This document shows, piece by piece, positions 36,610-49,400 of a DNA stretch of 64,000 nucleotides. The translations under genes were made by a program, and so were the position numbers. The stretch lies in NCBI GenBank assembly GCA_021186555.1, contig JAJKFL010000039.1, positions 18,828,733-18,892,732 of the forward strand. Direction: 5' to 3'. The DNA comes from Reticulitermes speratus. Taxonomy: Eukaryota; Arthropoda; Insecta; Blattodea; Rhinotermitidae. The stretch's first letter is position 1. Each line of letters starts with the position of its first letter. Under the pieces are notes generated by a model that worked only from the letters and a program-made list of their open reading frames with translations, searched no databases and had not been told where the DNA came from.

Positions 36610-36960
36610 ACTGGAGATATTTAGGTGTAGATGGCAGATATCTAGGTGTAGATGGCAGATATCTAGGTGTAGATGGCAGATATCTAGGTGTAGATGGCAG
36701 ATATCTAGGTGTAGATGGCAGATATCTAGGTGTAGATGGCAGATATCTAGGTGTAGATGGCAGATTAATATTCAAATGAATCTTAGACAAAGAGGGTGTA
36801 AGAACGCGAACACAGGACAGGGCCAAGGGTCTTGTGAAATTTCGGTTTCCATAAACGTTCGAAATTCTTGACCAACTTAGCGCCTATTGGCTTCCCAAAA
36901 AAAGACTCTGCTCCCACGAGCTAGTCAGTCAATTAGATAGTTCGTTAGTCATACACAGAA
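36610..36960 (+). mobile_element. LINE-A 3' end carrying an internal minisatellite
   Basis: The plus strand carries LGVDGR units and then LIFK, equivalent to [12 protein letters not shown] of LINE-A. Downstream are the diverged 3' untranslated end (ctctgctcccacgagctagtcagtc) and a TTAG-like tail at 36,923-36,950. Confidence 0.6.
36615..36761. repeat. 21-bp minisatellite, seven units
   Basis: AGATATCTAGGTGTAGATGG plus C is repeated seven times; the first unit differs at one base and the other six look identical. The unit is the LINE-A codons for YLGVDGR, so the array grew inside the LINE relic. Confidence 0.95.
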
Positions 36961-37322
36961 TTGTCGAAAAATATCCAAAGAGACTCAGTTAATTGACCGT
37001 AACACTCACTGCCGCTGTCCATAATCTACTGACGACAGACGTAATTGTGATCGAAGAAGTAACACTGTACAGTCTCCTCATGTATGTGCAGTTTGCATTG
37101 TGGGGAAATGTTAAGCTACAGAGTTTCCAATGACTAGAATTTCAATCCAAGAACGTCAATGAATAGCAGCTGGGCGGTTCGCCCGGAATTTTAAGTCACA
37201 CTGTGTTACAGAGTCGTGCCCAATCGATATATGAAGCAGATACTGTGGACACGACGCACACTTGGAGCGTCGTCAGACGGCGAGTTGCGTCGTGCAGAGG
37301 ATTGTGGGTCGGGTGGAACGAG

Positions 37323-37346
37323 ATGGTGTTCATGGCAGCAGCCTGA
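37323..37346 (+). promoter_or_regulatory. Upstream ORF of seven codons before the Aplip1 start
   Basis: ATG at 37323 opens MVFMAAA and stops at TGA 37344-37346, eight bases before the main start and out of frame with it. If it is in the mRNA leader, it would tend to lower or gate translation of JIP1. The leader extent is not known from sequence alone. Confidence 0.45.
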
Positions 37347-37354
37347 CAAAAAAC

Positions 37355-37437
37355 ATGGCGGACACAGAGTTTGAAGAATTCCGACACTATTTCGAGAGAC
37401 TGCCACAGCACATCAAGGCCCCAGCGCAAAGTTATAC
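37355..37437 (+). CDS. Aplip1: Aplip1 exon 1 (codons 1-27)
   Basis: Encodes [20 protein letters not shown] followed by KAPAQSY, ending at TATAC/GTGAGT in phase 2, exactly the phase needed by exon 2. The start context is AACATGG. The MAD-EFEEF opening is what I remember of insect JIP1 proteins. Confidence 0.85.
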
Positions 37438-40400
37438 GTGAGTACATAGCCATAAACCTATCCGCCTCCATCGAAATTTCCCTCCTATGAGGCCTGACAG
37501 GTAGGCAACCATCAGGTCCCGACTAGTATCTTCACTGTTCGAAAATGCAGAACCTTTAGCCGTGTATTAAATTATTTTGTCATTAACAAAAACAATATGC
37601 CATTAAAATAGTAAAATGAGATTTTTTGACAACTATCTTCTTGCGCCCTACTCGGCTACACAGTTGTCAGTATCATATCCTGCCATTAATGATGCAATAA
37701 AGATAAAATTCTGAAACTTTTAAAGTAACAAGTAAATATCGATTGGTATCGAAACTAAATTATAAATACATTTTGAAGTATGTCAGCGGGTTATACGTAA
37801 CATGCAGTAAAATCCGGAAGCATAAATCTGTTTCAACTTCAGAGCCATAACTTCGTTTTTAGCTGCATGTAGACAACGATACAATATCATTAACAATACC
37901 TTCAGAGAAGTGCCTATAATAGAAACAATGTGCGTAAGTCGTGTCTTTTTTGTGGCCTTATTTCGCCTCCAGTACTGCTTAGAGGGTGAAATGAAATTTG
38001 CAATCATGTATTTTAGTGCTCACGTCAATTGCCATTGCATTAATCACACAATATTAAATATATTCTCGCCATTAAACAGATTTATTCTTATTACACAATA
38101 GCCATCCTTAAATCTTTAGTCTTTGCTTGCCGTCATCAGAGAATTTCACATTCGAATTACATTATACAAATTATTACAACTTTTTATGTAAATATTAATA
38201 TTTATAAAAATTTTTACAACTCTGTACCTATAATTTTAAATTTTAGTTTTATAACATAATAATTTGCAATGACATATCTTCCTTGTTATTTGTTCATGAC
38301 AACTTCTGTTATATTACTACTTCATATTGCCACATACTCTCCTGTTTTATTTTTCATTATAATTTGAAATTTATTGTAGTCAAAGACAAAGTTTTTTTGT
38401 TAATTTAATTTACGTCACATGTAAGTTATAGATATAAAATGCTTTATTTATTATTTGTGTATTTAGAAATTCAAGAATGAATATAAGAAACATTTTATTT
38501 TAAAAGGTATAAAATTTGGAACACTACATTACGTGTACGTGAGTGTCTAGCCGAGTAATTCTGTTTTCTTGGCATGTGTGTTTGCTGAATAACATCACAA
38601 AAGTGGTCACTGCTTGCTTCTAGCGACGTCTGATATCATATCAACTGATCTGTGTGTGTGTGTGTGAAAGAAAGGGACAGAGAAGGAGATTGCGGGGATT
38701 TGGTACGAATTCTAAAGAGGCCAAGGAACTAGTTGCATGGGCGCTAATGCGTTGATACATACTCTGTCGAGGCACCTGGTTTAAGTTTCGACTAAGGCAT
38801 CCAGTATTCCGACTAGCGTATTCAGTGGTTCTCCACAGTACTACCACACGTATGCGTGTGTTGGTTAATGTATTAATTGAATGCTCCAGTATTACCTTGA
38901 ACCTTCTTCTCTCATCTTTTTTTTTAGCTTGCCCCTTATGATCTTCCCATTCCATTCACCAGTAGTCGGGTTGTTTAGGTTATTTAACGACGTTATTTAA
39001 CTGCAGAAATAATATACCCTATACCATTAACTGTAATGTAAAATTGTAATGAATATAAGCAGGGAAGAATTCGCTGCCAAAGGCTGGTGAGAAAGGAAGA
39101 AACGCTGGCCGGATTTAAGATACCGGCTTAGATTCGAACCAGGCACCTCCCACATCCAAAGCTATTAATCAAACACGCATATATTCTGCTCCGTTATTTC
39201 TATTAACAAAGGTAATGTACTACAAGCCGATCCCAGTGGCCGTGCGGTCTAAGGCGTGGGTCTGCGGCCGCTCGCTTACTAGGATTGTGGGTTCGAATCC
39301 CACCGGAGGCATGGATGTCTGTCTCTTGTGAGTGTTGTGTGTTGTCAGGTAGAGGTCTCTGCGACGAGCTAGTCCTTCGTCCAGAGGAGCCCTACCGAGT
39401 GTGGTGTGTCTAAAAAGTGTGTGATCGTGAAGCCTCGAAAAATGAGGCGGCCTAGGCCCCCAAGGGGCTGTCGAGCCATTGGAAAAAAAAAAGTACTATG
39501 TCTGGCTAAGGGATGAGGAGTCCGGAACTGTAAGTTCAAACTTTAACAACAACAACACACTCATTTTCCAAACGAGATCTTTAGGCCTATATATTTTATA
39601 GTTCATCGCTTGTACTTAGTTTATTTCTGACACGAATCCTCCGTTGCAAAGCGGTTGGTTCTACAAATATCACACTGCATGCAATTACAAAACAGCAGTA
39701 CACAACACTGAAAAATGTTCCAGATAAATGTTCCCGAACTTATGTCATATACATAATGTAGTTCCATTGGGCATCACGTAAAGTGTAGGCAACAAGATAG
39801 TAAAGTAATCTTTCTGATCTTTAGTCTCTCAGAAGGTTCGTCTGATAGCGGAGCCAAGTCTAAAATGTCCTGCCAAAGACCTGACGATTGCAACATAAAC
39901 TTCATACCATGTACAATTCTTACTACAGTAGTCAAGTAACGGGCCATCACCATGCATAAGGTGTGATATTGCAAGTAGTTCCGAAGTGTTCTTTGCTCAA
40001 CAAACGTAAAATAAAGGCACAGTATATATATCATGTACCCGCCTGTAAATTAACTCCATGGAGCGGAGAAGCTAATATTTACCCAGACGGTCAAAAATTC
40101 TCCGTGGTTTACGGAACTGACAGCTATATTATCGCCTTCACAAGAAACCGCCAGTGTGCTCTACATTTAGCCAGATTAATCCAATCAATAGCCCTGCCAC
40201 CCACACCCAACTCCCAAATGGCCGCTTTTCCTCACCTCTGCTGAATACGCAGCTCAGTCAAACACGTACTCTGTGTGTTTTACTCACTCCTGTCGTCTCA
40301 GGCTGGTGCATGATGTTCTGCTAGACGACGACTCCTCCACGACGTCGAAGAGCGACGGAGAGGAGGAGTTGGCATGTTGCAGCCCAACAACCAGCACCGG

Positions 40401-43400
40401 TTCTGAACAGCAGCGACCTTTACGGGACCAGGACGACGATGCTATAGCTTCCACGGAGATGCGAAGTCGACACCCTAGCACTGGAAGAGGCACCCCGAGC
40501 TCTGGCATCTGTCTACCCCTACATAGTGAGGAGCAGAGTGGCAGTGGAGGGGAAGTGCATCTTTCAAACTGGGTAGACAAGCATCGGCCAGGCCCAGGTG
40601 AGAGGCGGCGTCGTAAGCTACCGGAAATACCCAAGAATAAAAAATGTAAGTCAGATAACAGGTAGAATGTACATGTATCTGAGCGTCTGGTTGCTATGCT
40701 TATTGGCGCCATTTCCCTGCCAACGACTCTAAAAGACTTTTCCATTTTGTCTTTACACCTTGTCTTTAATATCACAACAGAGGATTCAGGCGACAATGAT
40801 TTGTAGAACCGCTAAAGCATAGTCAGCAACTTACTCTAATGCCACTTCCCATAAAAATAGAATTCTGAGAACTATCTTGCACGCAAGTTAGGTCTACTCC
40901 AACTCAGGTATTCCCAAATATAAGCTTATATACTTTATTTTATGTACGCCTAACTGCGGGGTAGAATACCTACTGAGAAGCTAAAATTTGCTTAGCTAGT
41001 CAATAAAGTATCCACAAACAGAAACCGCCACTGGCCCTTATCCTGAACAAAATGAATACAGTCCACAACTTCCAATCCTATTTCCTGAAGATGCACTTTA
41101 ATATTATTCCCTACACCCAAATTTTCCAAGTGGTCTCTTTCCACTAGGGTTCATGCCAGTACTTTGTATGCATTTCCGCATTTTGAGTGCCGTGTGCCCT
41201 GCCCTTCTCATCCTTCCTGATTAGATCACCGTACTAATAATTGGAGAGGGTTACAAACCACGAAGCCTTTCTCTATGCAATTTCCCTAGCGCCCTGTCAC
41301 TTTCTCTCTCTTAGGCCAAATATTCTCCAAATCGCCCCATTTTCGAACAGCCAGATCTATGTTCCTCCCGTAAATGAAGTGACAAACACACCTATCGTGT
41401 AAGTTCTCCGAGGCTATGAGCCTGCTTGCGATTTTAACCTCACCTCTTTCACATCATTTAGTTCTTGAGATCAGACATCTCCATATTAAACTTCGCGTTG
41501 CTTTCAAGACGTGTTCTGATAATATCCTTCAATCACGGGAGGTCTCAGTTCATTTAAGAATGCTAGTTAATGAAACACGGCCTTTGTAGGTGTAAACTAC
41601 AGCAGTGTGTTAATCTACTGTTATATACTAATGTTGTTTTGTTACTAGACCTACATGTCAGACCTCAGTTGAATCTCATTACCTATTGGACTAAACAGTA
41701 CCGAGCTCACAACCGTTAAAGTATTGTTAAAAACAGTGAAAGAATATAACCTTTTGTCGTTTTTATCATATCAGTCTTTAAACCCAAAGTCTTCAACTTA
41801 AGAACTATACTATATTGATCAGCAACCTTTACTCTACTTATCCGACATCATGTACTAATATTGTTACCACATCCCTTCAACACTGTTAATAAGTTCTTTT
41901 TTGAGAAGGGCCCCGCAGCGGAAGCTAAAGACGCACTGCAGCCTTAAGGCTTATTATGCAACCCTCGTGATGAAGAAGAAGAGAAATGTAATGGAGCACC
42001 GATGGAATGAAATCGACTGGGGAAAACCGAAGTACTCGGGGGAAAACCTGTCCCAGTGTCACTTTGTCCACCAAAATCCCACATGGACTGACCCGTTATC
42101 GAACCCGGGCCCCCGCGGTGGGAGGCCGACGACTAACCGCCTGAGCCATGGTACGGCCTAATATCTATTGTTACTTATCAAGCATTATAAAGCATACGCG
42201 TTATATTGACGGATAGCGCTACGCACCTTAAATAATCATACTTACGTATCTACACTTAGCACATAGCAAGAAACAACTGTTTCGTGACAACAGAGACAGA
42301 TAAAGTGTTGGATATTTTTTGAAAACTATTCGAAATGTTACCTTGTCCTTCACCCACGCTCTGCACTATATACACATACTAACTACTGAACTAGTGTATA
42401 TCCAGTCAGGTACACAACTTCTGCTTTAAGGAGTAATGGCAATGGTTATTACCTATCAGCCTTACAGACTAAACAATCAACAACGGAAAATTTCTCAGCA
42501 TAATACATATTGAACATATATCCTCTGTACGCTTCCTAGCATAACACACATGCTCTAGCAGCACATAGCACCAGCAAGACATGTATTGATGGCCTGCATC
42601 ACATCACAATCGCTAAACAAATACCAACCATCGCTGCATGACAACCCACAACAGGGAAGAACCCCATTAGAGCACGGCAGAAGCCTGAAATGCCGACTGA
42701 TACCTAACTTAGGACAAACGCCTAATAAAAGATGTACCTCCCACTGCACAATTTTTTTCTTGTGGCGCAACAGCCCTACTCGGGCCTAGGCCGCCTCATT
42801 TTTTACGTTTCGTGGTCACACGCAGACACACCACACTCTGTAGGACTCTTCTGGACGAGTAATCGGCCCGTCGCAGAGACCCCATTACACATACTACGAT
42901 GGAAACAACATTGTTTAATGGCGAATTAGCACACCCATTGAAATCATCATACTGGCTGAGGTCTGTACCAAACAATGCAGGTAACTGTCAGAACCTAGTG
43001 GAATTACGTATTTTAAGAATTATAACACCTATCAAAACATATTCGTACTATGAAGTTTCTTCATGTACCGAACCAACTGCAACCCTTAACCGTCAGAATT
43101 CATAGAGTATGCCCTTGTTAACGCATGTTTCGTACAAATGTAAAGCCAGCGGTAATTTACAATGCTGTGTATGAATGATGTCCCTGATGATGGCCGAGCA
43201 CCGGCCGAAACACATCGGAAATAACATTGTAAAGCGATAGAGTAAGGTCCAGTACAATCCTCTAGTGCACGGATATAATGTTTTATTAATTATAGTTGTA
43301 AGCTTGTACACGGTAAATATGAATAATTTCAATCTTGTATTTATGAATGGACGTGGGAACATTGCACCATTATCATTACTAGTTTTGTGCAAACTTTCGT

Positions 43401-46400
43401 ACCCGCATATGGTTTCAATATATCCTGTTTCCCTTATTTTGCACTGAAAACAGACGACTTTTATACGAATACTCTGGCATGAACAAACGAGCACTTCAAA
43501 TAACGTGAGGACGTCCTATTGCAGCGTCTGTGATAGCGATGGTGCAGCCGTCGTTGGCCGACGAGCTGGGACATCTCATGGACAGGGGTGACAATTTTAC
43601 GCCAGAACCGTTGCAATTCGCCCTGGGAGGCCAGACCAGACCCCTGTTCATACTCAAGTGCCATAGTTACCTGAGAGGTAAGTTCTAGACAGTTCTGTAC
43701 CTAATTTATATTAGCCTCTGATCTGCGCGCGAGACAAAAGATGCTACAGTGTATGAGCAGTGATGTTAAAGCGATGCAGACAGTAAGTGTACAGTAGGTT
43801 ATGTCATAATCGCTACGGAACGCTACGTTATGTGCAGAAGGTAGGCACTTTTCTGTATACGAGTGTAAGAACGTGATGGTTCCACAACAAATAATCGTGA
43901 TACTCTCTACATGGGGTTTTGTTCTCACTTTACATCCATTTGCGTTCATCAATGCCTTTCTATCAACATCCTTCTAAAGATGCTTGCCTTGTTACCGAGA
44001 CGTAGCTACAAAGACCAAGAAGAGAATCGTATTGCAACTTAGTTCAAAATGTACGCGAAATTTATTCGCTTTTTTATATTCGAATAACGCCACAAAGGCA
44101 TATTAGGAACAGACAAGCTAATTCTCTCGCGCACCTTTAACAGGAGACTAAAATATCAGTAGCAGTAGAGACAGTGTTCCTGTAAGCCTCAGTGTTGATG
44201 AAGTTTCTGCCTCCACAGATGAGGACAGTTCCCCGGACTCAGAGCGTTGCCACAGCCTGGACGTGGATTCAGGGAACTCCACTGCTCACTCGCCAGACGG
44301 ACCTAAGTCCATGTCTCCACAGCATGGACACCAGGGTGAGTTCCTTCGCTTTCAAGGTCCCACGAATTTGCACTCTGAGTGAAGTTAAGGTGGAAAATTA
44401 TTTCTTGAATCTGGAAGACAGACGATGTTTGGATTTCGCGCTACCATTTCAAATGGAGGTTGAATGGGGTCCGAATAAGTATGTGGTGGAAGCTTATTCA
44501 TACCAGGAGTATGGCCCAGCCGTAAGATAAAACTGTAAGTTGACCCGGACGGACATATATTACACGTCTGGCTTGTACGACTTTTATGAAAGCTTATGAG
44601 ACTTTTTGATATGAACCTGTGTTCGTAATTGATTTATCACTGTGACAAAATGTCAGCTTCCAAAATATCAGACAGAAGAGGATGGTACAGCGGTGACGTT
44701 CTAGTGTTTTATTCGGGACTTAAGACTTTCAGTCTGGTGATCATCTATAGTTTTCCTCTTCCTCCCTGGAAACCAACCTTCTGCCAAATACGTCATATGA
44801 GCACATGTCATTAGACGATTGATAATGTCTGCCGTAGGAACCGCGCCGAATAACGCAAACGACAATCCAAATTATCCCTGAATTAGTAACTCAGGATAGG
44901 GATCGAGTGATTGGCCCTTGAGAACGTGGTAATGAAACTTCGCGGTCCATAGAAGGTCTGAAATTTCTTGAGTAAATGAACGACTACTGTCCTCTCAAGA
45001 AGACATTTGCTCCACGGATTTAGTTTCAGTTAATTGGTTAGTTAGCAGATCGGAGTCATTCAGTGTACCAGCTGTATCAGAGCCATCGAATGAACTGCTG
45101 TGCTTTGACTCCTTCCACGTCTACCTTTAGTTATTACGCATCCCCAATCCAGCGCACTTCCCTCTATTCCTCTAACCTTTCTATTCATACGAATGTTGGT
45201 ACTGGTAACCATGTGATAAAACTTCGATATAGCAGTGATGCGAATCTGCGAAGCTTCATCTTCAATGTCTGTCAGTTCTGATGGTGAATACGGCCACACT
45301 GCGTCTGAAGACGCTGAGCCACGCACACTGCTGTTTACGTACGTACGTACGTACATGAAACAGGCCGGAGCTTTCGGCAGTTGTAGGCGTTGGAAGTGAC
45401 CGCATTGCGCTCGCCTACACTCATACCCCAGGCACCGGCTAGTATAGCGACACGCGCTCTGGGAAGGCAAAGAGAGCTGGAGGTGAATTCAACGGTAGGC
45501 AGTTGGCGGGAAGCCACGGGCGCCGGCATCACCACCATTCACGAGCAGCTGTTCGTGGCAACGGCATAGTCGGTGGCTCCTTGCAGTTCTTCCGGAATTA
45601 AGCACATGCGCCATCACAGTATTGGCGCAAAAGCTGGACTACATACTTGTAACGTGATATGGTTACGTCGTTGGAACTCCCTACGTCCCTTGACGTTCGT
45701 GATACTATTGAGTCGTTCTACAACAGCACGAGGCGGAGGATATGACTTGGAATGACCTAGGCGGTTTCTTTGTGTCTGTAGGTTGCCAGGCGGACAGAAT
45801 GAGCGTGCGAGCTTCTGACAAGGAAGAAAACAATCACTTTGTATTGCATCTTGGCACGACTTCTACAGTTTCCTAACGAAGTTACAAAAATCTACAAACT
45901 TGTGACTTGGGCGTTGATTGCACCAAGTGAAAGCATGCAGGAGAGGCCACGTCCTTTTGCCATTTGTTTTGTGTATGAAATTATTGAATGTACTTAATGA
46001 AATCCGATATTGTGAGCGCGCAGTAAAATTTGTCGGACAAATTCAGCGTTAGTACACACCGCTGGAATGAAAATACTACTTCACATGAAACTTAAATGGG
46101 ACTTAATAATTTTGTAGATAAAAAACTCACTGAACAAAACAAAAAATTTGTAAAATAGAAATATCAGTAAGGTCTATGATTATCAGAACACAAAGGCAAG
46201 TAGCTTCAGTCTGTGTGCAGTGTGGCACTCGAATCTAGTGCGAAAGTTTTTGCATATGCAGTACACATACATGAGTGAAGTATGACGAATCGAAAAAAAA
46301 AAGTATTTTCAAACATATGCACTATTTCCTTTGGGCTGATAAATCAGATCTTATTCTGACAATATGCTGTCTTCCATTCTTTGCGTATAATTACTGACCT

Positions 46401-49400
46401 GTTATATATATATACATATATATATATCGAATTTCCTTTTTTCGTTTATCTCATTTATGTTTAATTAATTTCTTCGCTTTTTAGTTCAGTTTTCTGTTTC
46501 GGCACAAGCGTTAATTACTCATAAGGATTTCTCATCTGTAGCTTAAGTTTTCTTTCCCCTATCTAACAGACTGATTATTGGTTTATTTAACGACTCTGCT
46601 TCACCCTCATGATACATATTGTCGAATGTTAAGATAAAAGCGGAAAGAATATTGATGGAAGTGATCACGTGCCTTCAAAAAGCACTCATTTAGCAAATGT
46701 TTGAAACTGGGGAAAACCACGAACTCCTCAGTCCAGACGCGAATGTGGGACGTCCCGAAGACAAAGCAGTGCTAACCAGTAGGCCGTGACATTCGGTCAT
46801 AATAATCGATTGGTATTGTAAAGCATAATGACGGTGATGATGGATGGGTCAATACACACCGACTTACTGCGCAGGGTCGCTGTCACCGGAGTCTGCGTCG
46901 CCGTCGAGCAGCGGCGGGGTGCCGTTGACACAGATGGAACTGCTAGAAGCGACACACAGAGGGCTCCACAAGTTCGTGCCTCGACACCATGACGAGATCG
47001 AGGTGGAGATCGGTGACCCGATTTATGTGCAGAAGGAGGCGGACGACCTCTGGTGCGAAGGTATTGCAAAGAGACTGACAGAAATCCATCCACAGCCCTG
47101 AAAACAATCCTTCCCATACTGACATGTTTCAGTTTAATAAACGTGTTAATCTCGTGTAAAAATCAACATAAATGGAAAACATACTCTGTACATTCATCAC
47201 ACCCCACGTCGTGTCCTGTGGGTAGCACTCCTATGTCGTATGCGTCAAATTCCGGATTAATATCTCGACCAGGAGACTAGCTTTTCTTAGGTGTTTCGTG
47301 TTTTTCCTCAGTCCCCCAAAATGCCTGAATGGTACCTAAAACCGCTACAGCTCGTGTTCTGAGTTACCAACTTGCATGTCGCGAATGCCGTGTAACACTT
47401 CACTTGTTTGATGCTTGGCGCTTATGTGCTACAGCGTTTCTTCTTCAACTTGGCCAAATAACGAAACCGAGCTTAGTGGCCTGTGTACTTCGTGTTTTGG
47501 CGTTCAGAAGTCACTCTCTCAGCAGCATTACGCCAAAAATCTTGATCTATTTCCTATAATATTTATCTGTACAAAAATTCGGCCCCACTGTCTAACAACA
47601 ACGTAAATGGGTTGTACTCCAGTTCAAAGTACGCATTTTTTATGGTTCTGTTTTCCCCACTTGCCTTTATATCCATTTACTGCAGATCAGAACCCTAAGA
47701 GTATTGCTGCCAGGACAATCAATAGGACGTCGCTTCTGAGTGATCTGGCCTGTACACTATCACTAGTTGAGAAATGGTAACTGAATCCATCACGAAGAAA
47801 CTAAACAAAACCACACTGAACACTAAACACATGAGCCAGTATCCTTGCTGACGCACAAACCAGGTACCTCCAGAATAGAGTGCGACAAGCCAACCTACTC
47901 AGTGTACCAGCATGCTTTCAAAATTCCCACAGATTCTCACGGATTGCCTGATGTACATCCTATATTATCGACATGGCCGGTGTCTGCAGAATGCTCACTT
48001 GGATTGGTGAAGTCAAGGGGAGTGTTGTTTACTCAAGCAGGTGTCATCAGTGAGTAAAGTTCGTTAGCTGTATTGTGCTCCCTTCTGTTTATCAGTACTT
48101 TTCCAGACAACTATATCTGCCCTCAGAACCCTCATCGTCCCTTCCTTTTATGCACAATCCATTGACATGAGTGAAACAGCAAACCATATCTAATACAAAC
48201 AAACATAAAAAATAATTTGACTGAACACTGCCCTGACCTCCCACAGGAGTGAATTTGCGGTCGGGTCGGCAGGGCATCTTCCCATCAGCATATGCTGTGG
48301 ATATGGACTACAGTGATTTTGATCCTAGTACGCCGAAGGTAAAGCGAGAGAGGTACTTACTGGGGTATCTGGGTTCTGTGGAGACGCGGTGTCACAAGGG
48401 GAACGCCGTTCTGTGCCAAGCTGTCAAGAAGATAGTAGGGACCTCCGGAGTTCCAAAACACAAGCCGCACTCGTGCATCCTGGAGGTGTCTGACCAGGGT
48501 CTCAGGATGGTAGATCGGAGGAAACCTTCGGTAATTTTCCTTTCCCTTCTTTGATTACTACTAAACAGATGGGAAGATGATCATGAATATTAAGTACATA
48601 CGAATTGGCGACAGTTGTGGCCTATTTCAAGGTAGGCCTACAGTCCTGATATTGGCCAGGAGAGACCGAGATAATCCATATAAAGCCCCACTCAGGGCAA
48701 CTTGGCCAAGGATCATTCCTGACACTGAATACATGTCTAAACAGTTAGTGCTAAACCAGCTGGCTGCATTTATTGTTCCACTTTCTTCTGAGATATCTCA
48801 GTAAGTGCCGTCAGTTGACAATGGCTATTTATAAAGAAATCAGTTTGTAATTTCGTTAAAACTCTATAACGAAGCATTGTTATTCTTGTGTTGCTACCAG
48901 CCGAAGGATGTACCATGCCATGACTATTTCTACTCGCTGAAGAACGTATCCTTCTGCGCGTTCCATCCTAGAGATCATCGTTATTTGGGCTTCATCACTA
49001 AGCATCCACAACTGCAGAGGTTTGCGTGTCATGTCTTCATGGGAACAGAGTCAACACGACCCGTTGCTGAAGCTGTTGGGTGAGACTATTTCTTACAAGA
49101 CACAATGTAATAACCTACAAAAAATTATATGCCAAAGAAGCAGCATTACTTGTGGTCTGGACTTGAATTAGTAACCACCTGAGATCATTATACACTACAG
49201 ATATGTTCACTCATTTCTGAACAATCAAAATTTGTGTTTTGTGTCTTACACCTCTACACAAACTCCCTGACAATTTGGGCCAAAAACATGAGGTAGCAAA
49301 TTCCTTGAAAATATCAGTGTTATATGTAGAAGACTCTACATTGAGGCTCTTCTACTTAGTTTGGCTCTCAAGACATTTCCTTGGCTTGGTTAATGGGTTT

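Larger units (their letters stand above)
21037..37354. other. Intergenic region between divergent Trh and Aplip1
   Basis: A 16.3 kb region with no supported coding exon. Contents: SINE-4 (22,430), a hammerhead-like motif (23,488), a SINE-5 tail (23,845), a pyrimidine-rich tract (24,417-24,500), SINE-5-like sequence (26,870-27,090), LINE-A 3' ends, a pogo-like element (29,118), SINE-5 (31,015), SINE-2 (31,501), SINE-3 (33,401), a hAT element (35,003) and a purine-rich tract (36,085-36,225). The other stretches (21,200-22,400; 22,700-23,480; 24,600-26,800; 27,100-28,670; 31,800-33,380; 33,700-34,990) show nothing that I can support. Confidence 0.6.
37438..40301. other. Aplip1 intron 1
   Basis: Holds a very AT-rich block (about 38,130-38,520), a TG microsatellite (38,651-38,666), a SINE-5-like copy (38,965-39,180), SINE-2 (39,226-39,492), an AAC run (39,545) and a LINE-A relic (40,046-40,245) that ends just before exon 2. 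Confidence 0.6.
40646..43524. other. Aplip1 intron 2
   Basis: Contains LINE-A (41,040-41,370), SINE-4 (41,901-42,158), a truncated SINE-2 (42,752-42,882) and hammerhead-like motif 2 (43,181-43,219). The remainder is unremarkable. Confidence 0.6.
44336..46874. other. Aplip1 intron 4
   Basis: Holds a LINE-A tail (44,870-45,055), an ACGT tetranucleotide run (45,336-45,354), TA-rich repeats near 46,405-46,428 and a SINE-5-like copy (46,575-46,790). A 136-codon open frame on the minus strand at 45,060-45,470 is not accepted as a gene. Confidence 0.6.

Noticed and set aside
36581-36871. Repeat proteins on both strands (ISRCRWQ and PSTPRYL units)
   Set aside because: Translations of the 21-bp minisatellite; any frame of it is open, so this is not coding evidence.
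40284-40796. 170-codon open frame on the minus strand
   Set aside because: Antisense shadow of Aplip1 exon 2; the plus-strand reading has splice sites and matches JIP1.
43093-43494. 133-codon open frame on the minus strand
   Set aside because: No recognisable motif, antisense to the hammerhead-like motif in an Aplip1 intron.
45060-45470. 136-codon open frame on the minus strand with [13 protein letters not shown]
   Set aside because: Looks faintly protein-like but has no partner exons, lies within an Aplip1 intron beside a LINE tail and includes an ACGT repeat. Not supported.
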